DNA of 64,000 nt from Flavobacterium dauae (GTDB taxonomy: Bacteria > Bacteroidota > Bacteroidia > Flavobacteriales > Flavobacteriaceae): NCBI RefSeq assembly GCF_004151275.2, contig NZ_CP130821.1, forward strand, positions 2,728,001-2,792,000. The letters are read 5' to 3'. The position numbers and the translations under genes were made by a program. The notes beneath the pieces are model-generated. The model saw only the letters and a program-made list of their open reading frames with translations, was not told where the DNA came from and searched no databases. The first letter of the stretch is position 1. The number at the start of each line of letters is the position of its first letter. Below are positions 37,291 through 47,606 of the stretch, piece after piece.

Positions 37291-38576
37291 AGCATTAGAT
37301 GTACTTTATCTGATTTAAAACTAAAATAAGCCACTAAAACATTCCATAACAAAACGGTAATTGCATAGCTGATAGCTGCCCCAACCATATTGAATCTTGG
37401 AATTAAAATAACATTGCAAATAATATTAACAACAACAGACAACCCCATAATTTTATGAAACAATTGCTGTTTACCCGTCATATTCATATACATAGGTACC
37501 ATTCCAAACAACGAAACAACCATTTGCGACACAATTAATATATTGTATGCCGGAAGTGCTTCGGTATAATTTTCTCCGAATATCGATAAAAAGAAGGATC
37601 CGCCTAATAACAAGATCAAACCTACGGTGAAATTAAGAAACGCAATTGTTCTGGCAGCCTCTTTTAAATTTACTTTTAAAGCAGTAATATCGTTGTTTTC
37701 ATAATTTATAGCGATTTTTGGTGCATAATTGATATTTACACCAATAATAACCATTGATAAAACAGACATTATTTTCATTGCTATTGCATAATATGCCGTG
37801 AAATGTAAGTTAAAAAACTGTGCCAGCAAAAAAACATCAATTGTCATTAACAAATACGTATAAAAACTACTTATTGCCATTGGGTAAGAGGTTTTTATAA
37901 TTTTGATTGATGTAATTTCCGAAGGTGTTTTGATAAAATGCCGTTTCATTAAAAAAAACACCACCGCAAATGATAGTATTGCCAACAGAACAAATCCGTA
38001 CAAATACCAATCTAGTAATGTATTTACAGGTGCCCTATTAAAAATAATCAAAAGTGTACCGGTAATAATGGGTATGTATTTAAAAATGTTTCTAAACCAT
38101 TCTGAAAGCAATACTTTATTATATGCCCTAATAGTTTCTGTGTTTAAAATTGTTGTTACATAAAAAGGCAGTATTAATATGCACTTTTTAAGCACAACCA
38201 ACAAACTTTCTTTAATACCGCACAAAACTAAAAATGATGTAGGCACAACTAAATAAATTAAAAGAACCACTACAGAACATACCCAAACCACCTTTAGCAT
38301 TTTAAAATAAACCAATGGTAATTGATTGATTTGTTTTTTAGCATCTAATTTACCTGCAAAATATAAAACAGATTGTTCGGTTCCTAACAGTCCAAAAGTT
38401 GCAACGGTTAACAAGGCTACACGGGCAAATTCATAAGATCCCACAAAAACCTCATCAAGGTTTCTGGTCATTAATGTAGATAGTCCAAACAAAGTTGCTA
38501 CGCCTGCCATTCGTATAACAAGTGTAAAGAAACTGTTTTGTAGTGTTTTATTATGTAATTGCTTTTTAAAATTCAA
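37281..38576 (-). CDS. Oligosaccharide flippase (Wzx-like)
   Basis: 431 residues, about 12-14 membrane segments of the polysaccharide-biosynthesis (MATE-like) superfamily; N-terminal SFFTLVIRMAGVATLFGLSTLM. Flips lipid-linked repeat units across the inner membrane by family. It sits between the chain-length protein and the polymerase-like gene. Confidence 0.85.
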   Translation of the reverse strand: MNFKKQLHNKTLQNSFFTLVIRMAGVATLFGLSTLMTRNLDEVFVGSYEFARVALLTVATFGLLGTEQSVLYFAGKLDAKKQINQLPLVYFKMLKVVWVCSVVVLLIYLVVPTSFLVLCGIKESLLVVLKKCILILPFYVTTILNTETIRAYNKVLLSEWFRNIFKYIPIITGTLLIIFNRAPVNTLLDWYLYGFVLLAILSFAVVFFLMKRHFIKTPSEITSIKIIKTSYPMAISSFYTYLLMTIDVFLLAQFFNLHFTAYYAIAMKIMSVLSMVIIGVNINYAPKIAINYENNDITALKVNLKEAARTIAFLNFTVGLILLLGGSFFLSIFGENYTEALPAYNILIVSQMVVSLFGMVPMYMNMTGKQQLFHKIMGLSVVVNIICNVILIPRFNMVGAAISYAITVLLWNVLVAYFSFKSDKVHLMLWK

Positions 38577-38587
38577 AGCTATTGTGC

Positions 38588-39538
38588 TTATTTAGTAGTA
38601 AATTTTTTGTATTTGTTTTTTAAATTTACAAAAATACTAAAGAGCAATACAAAAAGTAATGGCAAATAAATAAATGGCGGCACAAAAAAGCCAACGCTTT
38701 TATTAACTGTTCTAAAAACATCAAAAATAACTTTATCGCTTTCTAATAACTCGGCATCAATAAGATTAATTTGATCTAACAGATATTCCTTGCTCATAAA
38801 CAATTTATCCATATCAGAATAATCGTTGCTTGTTACTGTTGAACCAGAAACAGGTGTTTTCCCAAAGCTTTCAAACATTCCGTTTAACTGATCTACCGAT
38901 CGTTGCAATTGATCTCGTTTAGCACTTAAGTTCACTTTTTCAAACTGCATTCGCTGTTTAAAGTAACTGGTTTGGTTTATTTTTTCTAAAAAATTATTAA
39001 TAACCAAATCGGTACTGTCGGGTTTTATTTGTGTAACCACAGTAATTTTATGATAGCGATAACTTTTCTCTGCTATTTTACTTTTCAGGTATTTTTCTAT
39101 ATCAATTCCGCGTTCAGAAAGAATTTTAAAGGCTTCCATCCGCTGATAATTCGACAATAAAAAATCAAATGCATTGTAAACAGGTTCTACCTCTATTTTA
39201 TCAATTGCGGTTAACAAAATACTGTCTTTCGGGGTAACTGCTGCGGATTTCATTGCACTAAAATTCTTAACCGTTGAATATAGATATTCATTGCTGTTAA
39301 AATTTGATGCAACTATTATTTCGCTTTTAAACTTAGGTTTTACAAGTACTGTTTGAAGGATACCTAAAGCCACACCTATAACTATAAGTGTTAAAGTTAT
39401 CCATTTATTTCTGTAAAGAAGCTGGATAAAATTAAAAATGCCGTTTAGTACAGACTCAAAGAAGCCGGAAACACGTCCGGTAAAATGCCCTAACGCTACT
39501 TCGTTATCAGAATATTGATTTGAATATTTTTCTTGCAT
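38588..39538 (-). CDS. Chain-length determinant (Wzz/GNVR-like) protein
   Basis: 316 residues with one N-terminal membrane segment (about 45-65), a long helical periplasmic region (KRDQLQRSVDQLN) and a C-terminal membrane segment with proline-rich FVPPFIYLPLLFVLLF. This is the co-polymerase layout without a tyrosine kinase. Only 3 nt separate it from the DUF6909 gene upstream. Confidence 0.8.
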   Translation of the reverse strand: MQEKYSNQYSDNEVALGHFTGRVSGFFESVLNGIFNFIQLLYRNKWITLTLIVIGVALGILQTVLVKPKFKSEIIVASNFNSNEYLYSTVKNFSAMKSAAVTPKDSILLTAIDKIEVEPVYNAFDFLLSNYQRMEAFKILSERGIDIEKYLKSKIAEKSYRYHKITVVTQIKPDSTDLVINNFLEKINQTSYFKQRMQFEKVNLSAKRDQLQRSVDQLNGMFESFGKTPVSGSTVTSNDYSDMDKLFMSKEYLLDQINLIDAELLESDKVIFDVFRTVNKSVGFFVPPFIYLPLLFVLLFSIFVNLKNKYKKFTTK

Positions 39539-39541
39539 GTT

Positions 39542-41224
39542 TTAACTGAATATTTGTTCTAATATTTTTATGGTTATTAAATACGTTGGTTTTACGCCTG
39601 TTGTTCCCAATCCGCCCGATGCTAAGGTGCTTCCTGTTTCTAACGGATTATCTGATGCGTAATAAGCATACCGTACTTTTACGTTTGGGTTGATGCTTTT
39701 TCTGATTTTTGATGCCGATTGTATGGCTTTTTGATAATGTGCGCCTTCCATTTCCAATCCAATAACACGCCAGGTTGAATCGTGAAAAAACTTTAACAAA
39801 TCTTTGTTTTGTAATGATGTTCCTAAAACGGTAATCATTGTTCCACCATAAACCGGAATGTCGTATCCTTGAAATTGCTCAATGGTTAACTCGTTTTCAA
39901 AAGGATAATTATCTCCCGTTCCTTCATTAATATGTGCTGTTGGAATCATAATATCGCCTTTTCCGCCCACTAAAATACCAGCTTTTCCCATTACCGAAAC
40001 CGATTCTACATTTAAATGTACATCTTTATGAAATGGTTTCAACAATTCGTCTATGGTTTCATAGGCCTGTTCGCCAAAAGCATAATCCATTACAATGAGT
40101 ACTGGTTTTTCAGCATCTTTTTCGGGTGCAATATAGTTACTGAAAGCCGTATTTTCAAATTTTATTTTAGCGGTATCAAAAATCTGCACATCTATATTTG
40201 TTCCCGATATATCTGGTAAAAAAAGCATTCCTTCGTTCGTAGCACGTTTAGCAACCAAAGCACGTAAATCGCTGTTTTCTGTCTTGCTTAGTTCTTCAAA
40301 AACCTCTATGTTTTTTTTGTTTTTCAGCTTTTGTTGTAAAACATTTTCGGCAAAAATAGAATTCATTACACTGTGCATATTTGCACTAATGATGTGCAAC
40401 GGGCGGTTTAGCAATTTTAAACGCTGTAATTCGGTTTTTATTTTGTTTGCCCAAATTTCGCCATAAATATGATGCCCTAAACGTTCACGTAAAATCGGAC
40501 TAAAAGTAATGGTTCTTTTGTTGTTTTCCAAAACTTCTTCTAATGCAATTTTTCCCAGCCAGTAAATAATGCATAAAAAGCGGTCCGGATTTTCTTTGGT
40601 GCTAAAAATATCATAAACAGCGTTTATTTCGGCAAAGGTTCTTCCTAAAAATATCGATGTGTGTGCAATGGCAATTTCTCGTTCGGTTAACGTCAACGGC
40701 TCTGATTTTAAAACAGCTTCTTGCAATTTCAGCCAATCACGAGAAACATTATCATCGTCGTTAATTAAAATACGGTCTTTAATTTTGTGCGATTCGATAA
40801 AGATAAACGTTAAATGAGTTAAAACATCGTAAATGTCCGATCGTCCACGGGTAATTTCAATATTCATCTGCTCTTCATCAATCCGGTAGCAATTCCGGCG
40901 ACGTTTGGGCGGAACAATAGGTTCAAAATGCGATTGCGAATAGCCTTCATCTGATGTTAAATTAATGTATCTACATTCTTCAATTCCAATAGGCAAACGT
41001 TCAATGACATACAATAAGCCGTTTAATTCTACTTTTTCATCGGCAACAGAACCGTATATTTCCGGACGCAATTGCAATAATGCTTCGCGCAAGGTTTCGC
41101 CCGAAACGCCCATTGGTTTATAAAATCCGCGGTTAAACAAATGGCGCATGGTTATGTACATTCGCTCAACAGCAGCCGATGATTCTTGTGCACGCGTTCT
41201 TGTTATGTATTTTATTTCTGTCAT
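39542..41224 (-). CDS. DUF6909 family protein with nucleoside-phosphorylase-like C-terminal half
   Basis: The 560-residue soluble protein belongs to a Bacteroidota-specific family (I recall it as DUF6909). The C-terminal third holds VIGLEMEGAHY and ASDNPL, reminiscent of the MEG and SD motifs in the nucleoside phosphorylase (PNP/UDP) fold; the N-terminal part is predicted alpha-helical. It is the first gene of the minus-strand run leading into the polysaccharide genes, 3 nt from the chain-length gene, so it may be co-transcribed. Function unproven. Confidence 0.65.
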   Translation of the reverse strand: MTEIKYITRTRAQESSAAVERMYITMRHLFNRGFYKPMGVSGETLREALLQLRPEIYGSVADEKVELNGLLYVIERLPIGIEECRYINLTSDEGYSQSHFEPIVPPKRRRNCYRIDEEQMNIEITRGRSDIYDVLTHLTFIFIESHKIKDRILINDDDNVSRDWLKLQEAVLKSEPLTLTEREIAIAHTSIFLGRTFAEINAVYDIFSTKENPDRFLCIIYWLGKIALEEVLENNKRTITFSPILRERLGHHIYGEIWANKIKTELQRLKLLNRPLHIISANMHSVMNSIFAENVLQQKLKNKKNIEVFEELSKTENSDLRALVAKRATNEGMLFLPDISGTNIDVQIFDTAKIKFENTAFSNYIAPEKDAEKPVLIVMDYAFGEQAYETIDELLKPFHKDVHLNVESVSVMGKAGILVGGKGDIMIPTAHINEGTGDNYPFENELTIEQFQGYDIPVYGGTMITVLGTSLQNKDLLKFFHDSTWRVIGLEMEGAHYQKAIQSASKIRKSINPNVKVRYAYYASDNPLETGSTLASGGLGTTGVKPTYLITIKILEQIFS

Positions 41225-41321
41225 ATTTTTTGGTTCAAGTTTTTGTTAAATGGAAATTGTTTCTATTTAGATGCGACTTTTTACATTATACATCACTACA
41301 ATATACATTATACACCCATAT

Positions 41322-42191
41322 TTAATTTGATAAAATCAATCCGATCGCCGGATCTACTATTTCTCTTGGTGCATTGGGGTTTCTTGGCTGAAACTGATCG
41401 TTTGGAAACCATTCGCCGTGCATATATCTGAACGATGAGGTTTTTTCTACCTTATTGTTCATAACATCGGGTTGGTAACGGTAATCTTCGAACAGATTTT
41501 CGTTTTTCACAAAATTTGCAGGTCTAAACTGATTGTTTTCGGTCATTAACCATTCAACCGCTACAAAAATTCCGTCTTTGGGCAATTTTACATTATGCTG
41601 CAGAACCCTAATTACATTTTTTTTATTGCCTCTTTTTACATGTTCTACAATTGGTTCTACCAGCAAATCATCACTTGGGCAACCGTATTCATTCATTCGC
41701 ATCAATCTAATTTTTATGGTTGCATTGGCAACGGCACTTTTGGTATAAACAATTACCCGATCTACATATTGCACTTCTTTAATTTCATCGGTATTTGCAA
41801 AAAAACGACCATACATATAAGGTACATTTCCCGGTTGAAAATACATATTTTCGTAATGAGCATCGCCTATGGTGTGTTGTAAGTACTTTTCGGGCAACAC
41901 CAATAAAGCCGGTTGCGGAATTTTGTACGCTTCTAAAACAATGTTCTCTGTTTTTTCTGCTACTTCCTTTAAAATTTTATATCCCGAAGCGTTAAAAAAC
42001 AAAGTGTCTTTTGCTAAAGCCGTTTGAATACAAAAAAATCCTAATGAATCGGTTGTGGCGCCATCGCTTCCGTCTTGTACCCAAATATTTGTTAGCCGAA
42101 TGGGTTTGTTTTCGCTGTTTACGACTTTTCCGCTAATTTGTGCCGAAACGCTAACACTTGTTAATAGTAAAAAAAAGAATAATTTTTTCAT
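41322..42191 (-). CDS. Secreted protein with carboxypeptidase-like regulatory domain
   Basis: About 289 residues from the ATG at 42191 (MKKLFFFLLL): signal peptide ending SVSAQ, then a CarboxypepD_reg-like beta domain (ISGKVVNSENKPIRLTNIWV), and a second domain with VERIKMR-like charged segments. Similar proteins are often cell-surface or outer-membrane associated in Flavobacteriaceae. Function unknown. Confidence 0.7.
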   Translation of the reverse strand: MKKLFFFLLLTSVSVSAQISGKVVNSENKPIRLTNIWVQDGSDGATTDSLGFFCIQTALAKDTLFFNASGYKILKEVAEKTENIVLEAYKIPQPALLVLPEKYLQHTIGDAHYENMYFQPGNVPYMYGRFFANTDEIKEVQYVDRVIVYTKSAVANATIKIRLMRMNEYGCPSDDLLVEPIVEHVKRGNKKNVIRVLQHNVKLPKDGIFVAVEWLMTENNQFRPANFVKNENLFEDYRYQPDVMNNKVEKTSSFRYMHGEWFPNDQFQPRNPNAPREIVDPAIGLILSN

Positions 42192-42247
42192 AATCATAGC
42201 AGTTTGTTTTTCTTTTTAAACGTTCATAGTGCAGTGATTTTATGTTT

Positions 42248-43741
42248 TTATTTTAAATTATGATGTATGAAATCGGCTATCTTGCGGTCGTTAGTCAAAC
42301 GAGGCAGTTTGTTTTGTCCGCCTAATTTTCCTTGTGATTTCATATATTCGTTAAAGCCCCCAAAAGGAACTTTGGTTATTACTAAAGTACGTAAAATCGA
42401 ACCAACAATCAAATCGTCGTAATAAACATTTTGTTTTCTTAACGCATTGTCTATTTTTAACGCAAAGGTTTCCATATCTGCAGGTTCTTTTTCAAATTCT
42501 ACCAACCATTCGTGATAAGGCAATCCACTTTCGGGATTAATTTGTGGTGCAACAGTAAATTCGGTCACCATAGCATCGGTTTCTCTTAATCCCTGCTGCA
42601 TTGCCTGTTCAACCTCTTTACCAATAACGTGTTCGCCAAAAGCCGAAATATAATGCTTAATGCGACCGGTTACAATAATTCTATACGGTTTTAAACTTGT
42701 AAACATTACGGTATCGCCAATATTGTACGCCCATAAACCCGCATTGGTGCTTATTATGATTACATAATTAACGTTTAATGCTACCTCGCCTATTGTGTAT
42801 CGTTTGGGATTTTCGGTATAAAATTCATCGGCTTTAATAAATTCATAGAAAATTCCGGCGTTTAAAAGCAGCAACATTCCTTTTGCTTTTTGCGAATCCT
42901 GATAGGCAAAAAATCCTTCGGATGCCGGATACAGTTCGATACTATCTACTTTGCGACCAATTAATTGCTCAAATTTTTTACGATAAGGTTCGTAATTCAC
43001 GCCGCCATAAATAAACAGATTAAAGTTTTTGAACAGATCACCTACTTTTTGTCCCGAAGCCTGAATTAATCGATCAAAATACATCTGCACCCACGAAGGA
43101 ATACCCGAAATAACCGACATATTTTGATCTTTTGTTTCTTGTACAATGGCATCAATTTTTGTTTCCCAATCATCAATACAATTCGTTTCCCAACTTGGCA
43201 ACCGGTTTTTTTGCAGATATTTAGGAACATAATGTGCAGCGATACCTGACAACCTACCGACTTTAACTCCGTTTTTCTCATTCATTTCCGGACTTCCCTG
43301 TAAAAAAATCATTTTACCATCAACAAAATCGGCATTTCCCGTTTCTTGAATGTAAAATAAAATAGCATTTCGTGCCCCTTCTACATGATACGGCATTGAT
43401 TCTTTAGTAATAGGAATATATTTTGCTCCGGAAGTTGTACCCGAAGTTTTTGCAAAATACAAGGGTTTGCCTTTCCATAAAATATCCTTCTCGCCAGCAA
43501 CCACTTTATCCACATACGGTTTTAAAGCCTCGTAATCGCGTACGGGAACAAATTTTGTAAAATCTTCATACGATTTAATTGCCGAAAACAAATGATCTTT
43601 ACCAAACTGCGTTTGTTTTGCCTGCTGTATTAAAGAGTAAAATATATTTTGCTGTGTTTCAACAGGTTTAATCATCCATTTTTGTTGCTGCATTACAACA
43701 ATATTGGCAAAAATTTTTGCAAAAAACGATTTTACAGACAT
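42248..43741 (-). CDS. GH3 auxin-responsive promoter-family protein
   Basis: 497 residues of the acyl-adenylate-forming GH3 family: FAKTSGTTSGAKYIPI is the ATP-binding motif near residue 110, followed by ELYPASEGFFAYQ and the C-terminal VTGRIKHYISAFGEHVIGKEV. Bacterial members probably ligate an amino acid to an acyl acid; the substrate here is unknown. Monocistronic. Confidence 0.88.
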   Translation of the reverse strand: MSVKSFFAKIFANIVVMQQQKWMIKPVETQQNIFYSLIQQAKQTQFGKDHLFSAIKSYEDFTKFVPVRDYEALKPYVDKVVAGEKDILWKGKPLYFAKTSGTTSGAKYIPITKESMPYHVEGARNAILFYIQETGNADFVDGKMIFLQGSPEMNEKNGVKVGRLSGIAAHYVPKYLQKNRLPSWETNCIDDWETKIDAIVQETKDQNMSVISGIPSWVQMYFDRLIQASGQKVGDLFKNFNLFIYGGVNYEPYRKKFEQLIGRKVDSIELYPASEGFFAYQDSQKAKGMLLLLNAGIFYEFIKADEFYTENPKRYTIGEVALNVNYVIIISTNAGLWAYNIGDTVMFTSLKPYRIIVTGRIKHYISAFGEHVIGKEVEQAMQQGLRETDAMVTEFTVAPQINPESGLPYHEWLVEFEKEPADMETFALKIDNALRKQNVYYDDLIVGSILRTLVITKVPFGGFNEYMKSQGKLGGQNKLPRLTNDRKIADFIHHNLK

Positions 43742-43884
43742 AATTTCTTTTTTAATTTATACAAAAATCGGACATCTAATTTTAATAAAACAAAAAAGCT
43801 TTAAAAACTTTGCTTATTTTACCATTAACATTTTTGTGTGTTAAAAATTACAAAATAAAGAAATAAGTTAGGCGTAAAATGTTA

Positions 43885-43892
43885 TATCTTTG
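43885..43892 (+). promoter_or_regulatory. -7 promoter box TATCTTTG
   Basis: Exact TAnnTTTG match 38 nt upstream of tatA. Confidence 0.6.
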
Positions 43893-43930
43893 TTGATTAT
43901 AAATGTGTTTCTAATTAAAAAATAAATACA

Positions 43931-44122
43931 ATGGGTAAGTTTGGTGCAACCGAAATAATTTTAATTGTAGCCGTGATACTTTTATTATTTGGCGGAAAAA
44001 AGATACCGGAATTAATGAAAGGATTGGGTTCGGGTATTAAAGAATTTAAAGACGCTTCTAAAGACAATAGCGGAGCAACTTCAAATCCTAATAAAAACAA
44101 TACGGATTCTAAAACCGAATAA
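43931..44122 (+). CDS. tatA: Sec-independent protein translocase TatA/E component
   Basis: 63 residues: one N-terminal membrane helix ([15 protein letters not shown]), the [14 protein letters not shown] hinge and amphipathic helix, and a charged tail. TatA forms the pore-like part of the twin-arginine export system. Own promoter box and own terminator; no tatC nearby. Confidence 0.93.
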   Translation: MGKFGATEIILIVAVILLLFGGKKIPELMKGLGSGIKEFKDASKDNSGATSNPNKNNTDSKTE

Positions 44123-44128
44123 TTTAAA

Positions 44129-44153
44129 AAGATGCTATGTGCATCTTTTTTTT
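44129..44153 (+). terminator. tatA terminator
   Basis: Stem AAGATGC / GCATCTT followed by eight or more Ts, just after the tatA stop. Confidence 0.88.
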
Positions 44154-44190
44154 TACAACTTAATTTAAGTTTTGAATAGGTATAATAAAA

Positions 44191-44216
44191 TACCCGCCCG
44201 AATAAATCGAGCGGGC
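44191..44216. repeat. GC-rich inverted repeat, possible bidirectional terminator
   Basis: CCCGCCCG...CGAGCGGG inverted repeat with one mismatch. It lies in the convergent gap between tatA and tex. From here to 44523 (about 300 bases) I see no gene, RNA or repeat; the stretch is AT-rich. Confidence 0.4.
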
Positions 44217-44523
44217 ATCCCTTATAAAACATAATAAAAACACTACTTTCTTTTTTTGACAATCGCTTATAAACGATTTTTCTTTCTCATAACAATTTTT
44301 TGCTTATAAGGTTATTTCCTTTTTCACAGATTATAATGCAAATGAGATACCACAAATATAAAACTTTTTAAGTAAAAAACAAAACAAATATATATTGTTG
44401 ATTATTAGATAGTTATAAATAATTTTATTTTATTACTCTTTTATTTAAGAACTTTACAACCTGTGGCAAATTGCCCGATATGTGTATTATTTCCTCTATT
44501 AAACTGTGTAAAAGTACCAAATT

Positions 44524-46650
44524 TCACAAAATCATTGATAACTGTAATCGTTTTTTTGCCAAATCAACTTCTAATACTTTTACTTCTACGTGTTGATGCA
44601 GTTTTACGATTTCATTTACATCAGCCACAAAACCTGCCTTCAACTGCGAAATATGCACCAATCCACTTTCTTTAATGCCGATATCAACAAAACAGCCAAA
44701 ATTAGTAATGTTGTTTATGATGCCGTTGTAAACTCTACCCACCTCAACATCATTGATTGATTTTAATGCCGCATCAAATTCCAACACTTTTGCTTTTTTA
44801 CGCGGATCTAATCCCGGTTTTTCTAATTCTTTCAACAAATCGGTTATATAATGCATTCCAAATTGTTCTGAAATGTATTTAGAAGGATCTATTTTTTCGA
44901 TTGCTGATTTATTTCCAATTAATTCATTGGTACTGATTTTTAGATCTTTCGCCATTTTTTCGACCAAAACATAAGCTTCCGGATGCACCGCAGAATTATC
45001 CAGCACAAAATCGCCATTTACAATTCTAACAAAAGCTGCCGCCTGTTGATAGGCTTTTTCGCCCAAACGCGGTACGTTTTTCAGTTCTTTTCTATTCGTG
45101 AACGCTCCGTTTTCTGCTCGATAATCCACAATTTTCTCTGCCAGCTTTTCGCCAATGCCCGAAACATAACTCAACAACGATTTGCTTGCCGTGTTTAAGT
45201 TGATACCGATTTTATTTACGCTGCGAATGACCACCTGATCCAATTCTTCTTTCAATAATGTTTGATCCACATCGTGCTGATACTGCCCTACTCCAATTGA
45301 TTTTGGATCGATTTTAACCAATTCTGCCAACGGATCTTGCAATCTTCGACCAATTGAAACAGCACCGCGAACGGTAACATCGTAAGTAGGAAATTCGTCG
45401 CGGGCAATTTTAGACGCCGAATAAACCGATGCACCTGCTTCGCTTACCACAAAAACCTGCAAAGGTTTATCAAACGCTACTTTTTTTATGAAGAATTCGG
45501 TTTCACGACTTGCCGTTCCGTTACCAATGGCAATGGCATCAATTTTATACGAATTCGCCATAGAGCGGACTTTTTTAGTAGCCATAGCAATATCTTTTTG
45601 AGGTGCGTGCGGAAAAATGGTTTCGTTGTATAACAAATTTCCATTTTCATCGATACACACAACCTTACAACCGGTTTTAAAGCCGGGATCGATTCCCATC
45701 ACGCGTTTTTCACCCAATGGAGCCGACAATAACAACTGCGATAAATTCTCTGAAAAAACGCCGATCGACTGTAAATCGGCTTTTAATTTGTATTCCTGCA
45801 ACACTTCGTTAGACAATGCTGGTTCTAATAATCGTTTATAAGAATCGGCAACTGCTTTGGAAATTTCGGCAGCTGTTTCGTGGTTTTTATTTTTAATTAC
45901 AGTGTCTTCTATAAATGTAACGGCTTCGGTTTTATCAATGCTTACATCTAATTTTACGAAACCTTCGTTATTAGCGCGCAACATTGCTAATAATCGGTGT
46001 GCGGGTGCTTTAAACAATGGTTCGTTCCAATCAAAATACTGTTCGAATTTCTTTGCTGCATCTTCATCTTTCTTCGTTTTTACAACTTTAGTTGAAATTT
46101 CGGCATTGCGCTGAAACTTGCGTCTCAATGTTTTTCTAACAAAAATATTTTCGTTAATCCATTCGGCAATAATGTCGCGTGCACCTTGAAGAGCATCTTC
46201 AGCCGAAAAAACTTTACTGTTTAAATATCTTTCGGCAGTGTATTCCAGATCATCTACATTTTGCGACATGATCATTTTTGCCAAAGGTTCTAATCCGGCT
46301 TCGCGAGCGGTATCGGCTTTGGTTTTTCTTTTCTTTTTAAAGGGAAGATACAAATCTTCAATTTCGACCAAATCAAAAGAATTCTGAATTTTATCTTTCA
46401 AAAAATCGGTCAATAATCCTTGTTCATCTATCGATGCCAAAACAGATTCCTTTCTTTTAACTAATGTTTCAAACTGATTGAAAAGTTTAGCAATTTGTTC
46501 GATTTGAACTTCATCTAAATTCCCAGTAGCATCTTTTCTGTATCGCGCAATAAACGGAATAGTACAGTCTTGAGCTAATAATTCTAATGTACTTTGTATG
46601 GATTTATCGGAAACGGCAACCTTTTCCTTTATATATTGAATCGTGTTCAT
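44524..46650 (-). CDS. Tex-family RNA-binding transcription accessory protein
   Basis: 708 residues from ATG 46650 (MNTIQYIKEKVAVS), dropping a 7-residue upstream extension. Order: Tex N-terminal helical domain with IPFIARYRKDATGNLDE, a YqgF/RNase H-like domain (VMGIDPGFKTGCKVV), helix-hairpin-helix motifs (TASKSLLSYVSGIGEKLAEKI), and a C-terminal S1 domain (IINNITNFGCFVDIG). Binds nucleic acid, affects transcription. Confidence 0.94.
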   Translation of the reverse strand: MNTIQYIKEKVAVSDKSIQSTLELLAQDCTIPFIARYRKDATGNLDEVQIEQIAKLFNQFETLVKRKESVLASIDEQGLLTDFLKDKIQNSFDLVEIEDLYLPFKKKRKTKADTAREAGLEPLAKMIMSQNVDDLEYTAERYLNSKVFSAEDALQGARDIIAEWINENIFVRKTLRRKFQRNAEISTKVVKTKKDEDAAKKFEQYFDWNEPLFKAPAHRLLAMLRANNEGFVKLDVSIDKTEAVTFIEDTVIKNKNHETAAEISKAVADSYKRLLEPALSNEVLQEYKLKADLQSIGVFSENLSQLLLSAPLGEKRVMGIDPGFKTGCKVVCIDENGNLLYNETIFPHAPQKDIAMATKKVRSMANSYKIDAIAIGNGTASRETEFFIKKVAFDKPLQVFVVSEAGASVYSASKIARDEFPTYDVTVRGAVSIGRRLQDPLAELVKIDPKSIGVGQYQHDVDQTLLKEELDQVVIRSVNKIGINLNTASKSLLSYVSGIGEKLAEKIVDYRAENGAFTNRKELKNVPRLGEKAYQQAAAFVRIVNGDFVLDNSAVHPEAYVLVEKMAKDLKISTNELIGNKSAIEKIDPSKYISEQFGMHYITDLLKELEKPGLDPRKKAKVLEFDAALKSINDVEVGRVYNGIINNITNFGCFVDIGIKESGLVHISQLKAGFVADVNEIVKLHQHVEVKVLEVDLAKKRLQLSMIL

Positions 46651-46677
46651 AGCATGAATTTTGAACTGCAAAAATAC

Positions 46678-46685
46678 TACCTTTG
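46678..46685 (+). promoter_or_regulatory. -7 promoter box TACCTTTG
   Basis: Exact TAnnTTTG match 16 nt before the DUF1294 start; it supports the ATG at 46702 over upstream in-frame starts. Confidence 0.6.
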
Positions 46686-46701
46686 CACCAATTACTACCG
46701 T

Positions 46702-46977
46702 ATGAAATTTGTATTTATATACTTAATTATTGTTAATTACATTGCCTTTAGCCTGTACCATTTAGATAAACAACGGGCAATTAAGGGCAAACAGCGTATT
46801 TCTGAAAAAAACCTGTTAACTATTGCTGCTTTTGGTGGAACTTTGGGTGCTTATATTGGTATGCAAAAGTATCGACATAAAACCAAGAAACTGTCTTTTA
46901 AACTGTGGTTTTACGGTATTTTAATTTTACAGATCTTATTCTTTTTTGCGATCTATAAGCGGAAATTTTTTATTTGA
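46702..46977 (+). CDS. DUF1294 family small membrane protein
   Basis: 91 residues: two hydrophobic segments flanking the family's conserved middle (YHLDKQRAIKGKQRISEKNL, FGGTLGAYIGMQKYRHKTKK). Unknown function. Divergent from tex, with its own -7 box. Confidence 0.85.
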   Translation: MKFVFIYLIIVNYIAFSLYHLDKQRAIKGKQRISEKNLLTIAAFGGTLGAYIGMQKYRHKTKKLSFKLWFYGILILQILFFFAIYKRKFFI

Positions 46978-47033
46978 TTTTACCACAGATTCACAGATGT
47001 CATCGGTTAATACTAATTTCAGTATTGCTGTGT

Positions 47034-47606
47034 TTATCTAATAAAACGAATAATTGTTGGATAGAAATTTTTAACTGTCCCTTTTGATATTCTAACGGCA
47101 TTGATAATTGGCAGAAAAAAGTTAATCATTCCACAAACAAATAAAATAACCACAATTGTTTCAAAATTGACATAGAGGCTTTTATGTGTTATCTTACCAA
47201 AAATACCTATAAACATTACTGTAAACGTAAATACAGAATATAGAATTTGAAAGTTTAAAATATTTTTTCCTTGTTCATTTACGTAATCAATCTTATTTTT
47301 ATTAGATAACCACAAAATTAATGGTAAAATAATATTTCCTAATGGTAAAACATAACCTAACATTACAGATAAATGTAACCAAATTAAAAAGGTATTGTCT
47401 TGAAACTTTTCAAAATTTACAATTTCATCCGGAGTAACTTCTAACGCATCACAAATTAATTTTAATGTAGCTCCGCGCGGAGTTGTTTCATTATTTTCAA
47501 TTCGTTGAATAGTGCGTACATTTACTTTAGATAATTCTGCTAAATTTTCTTGAGAAAGTGCTTTTTGTTTTCTCAACTGTGTAATTTTTGTTCCAATGGT
47601 TTCCAT
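47034..47606 (-). CDS. XRE-type helix-turn-helix regulator with membrane domain
   Basis: 190 residues: an N-terminal XRE HTH (KITQLRKQKALSQENLAELSK, VNVRTIQRIENNETTPRGATL) at residues 6-65, then four hydrophobic segments resembling DUF4870 (LWLSNKNKIDYVNEQGKNILNFQ). A membrane-anchored one-component regulator is inferred; targets unknown. Confidence 0.85.
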   Translation of the reverse strand: METIGTKITQLRKQKALSQENLAELSKVNVRTIQRIENNETTPRGATLKLICDALEVTPDEIVNFEKFQDNTFLIWLHLSVMLGYVLPLGNIILPLILWLSNKNKIDYVNEQGKNILNFQILYSVFTFTVMFIGIFGKITHKSLYVNFETIVVILFVCGMINFFLPIINAVRISKGTVKNFYPTIIRFIR

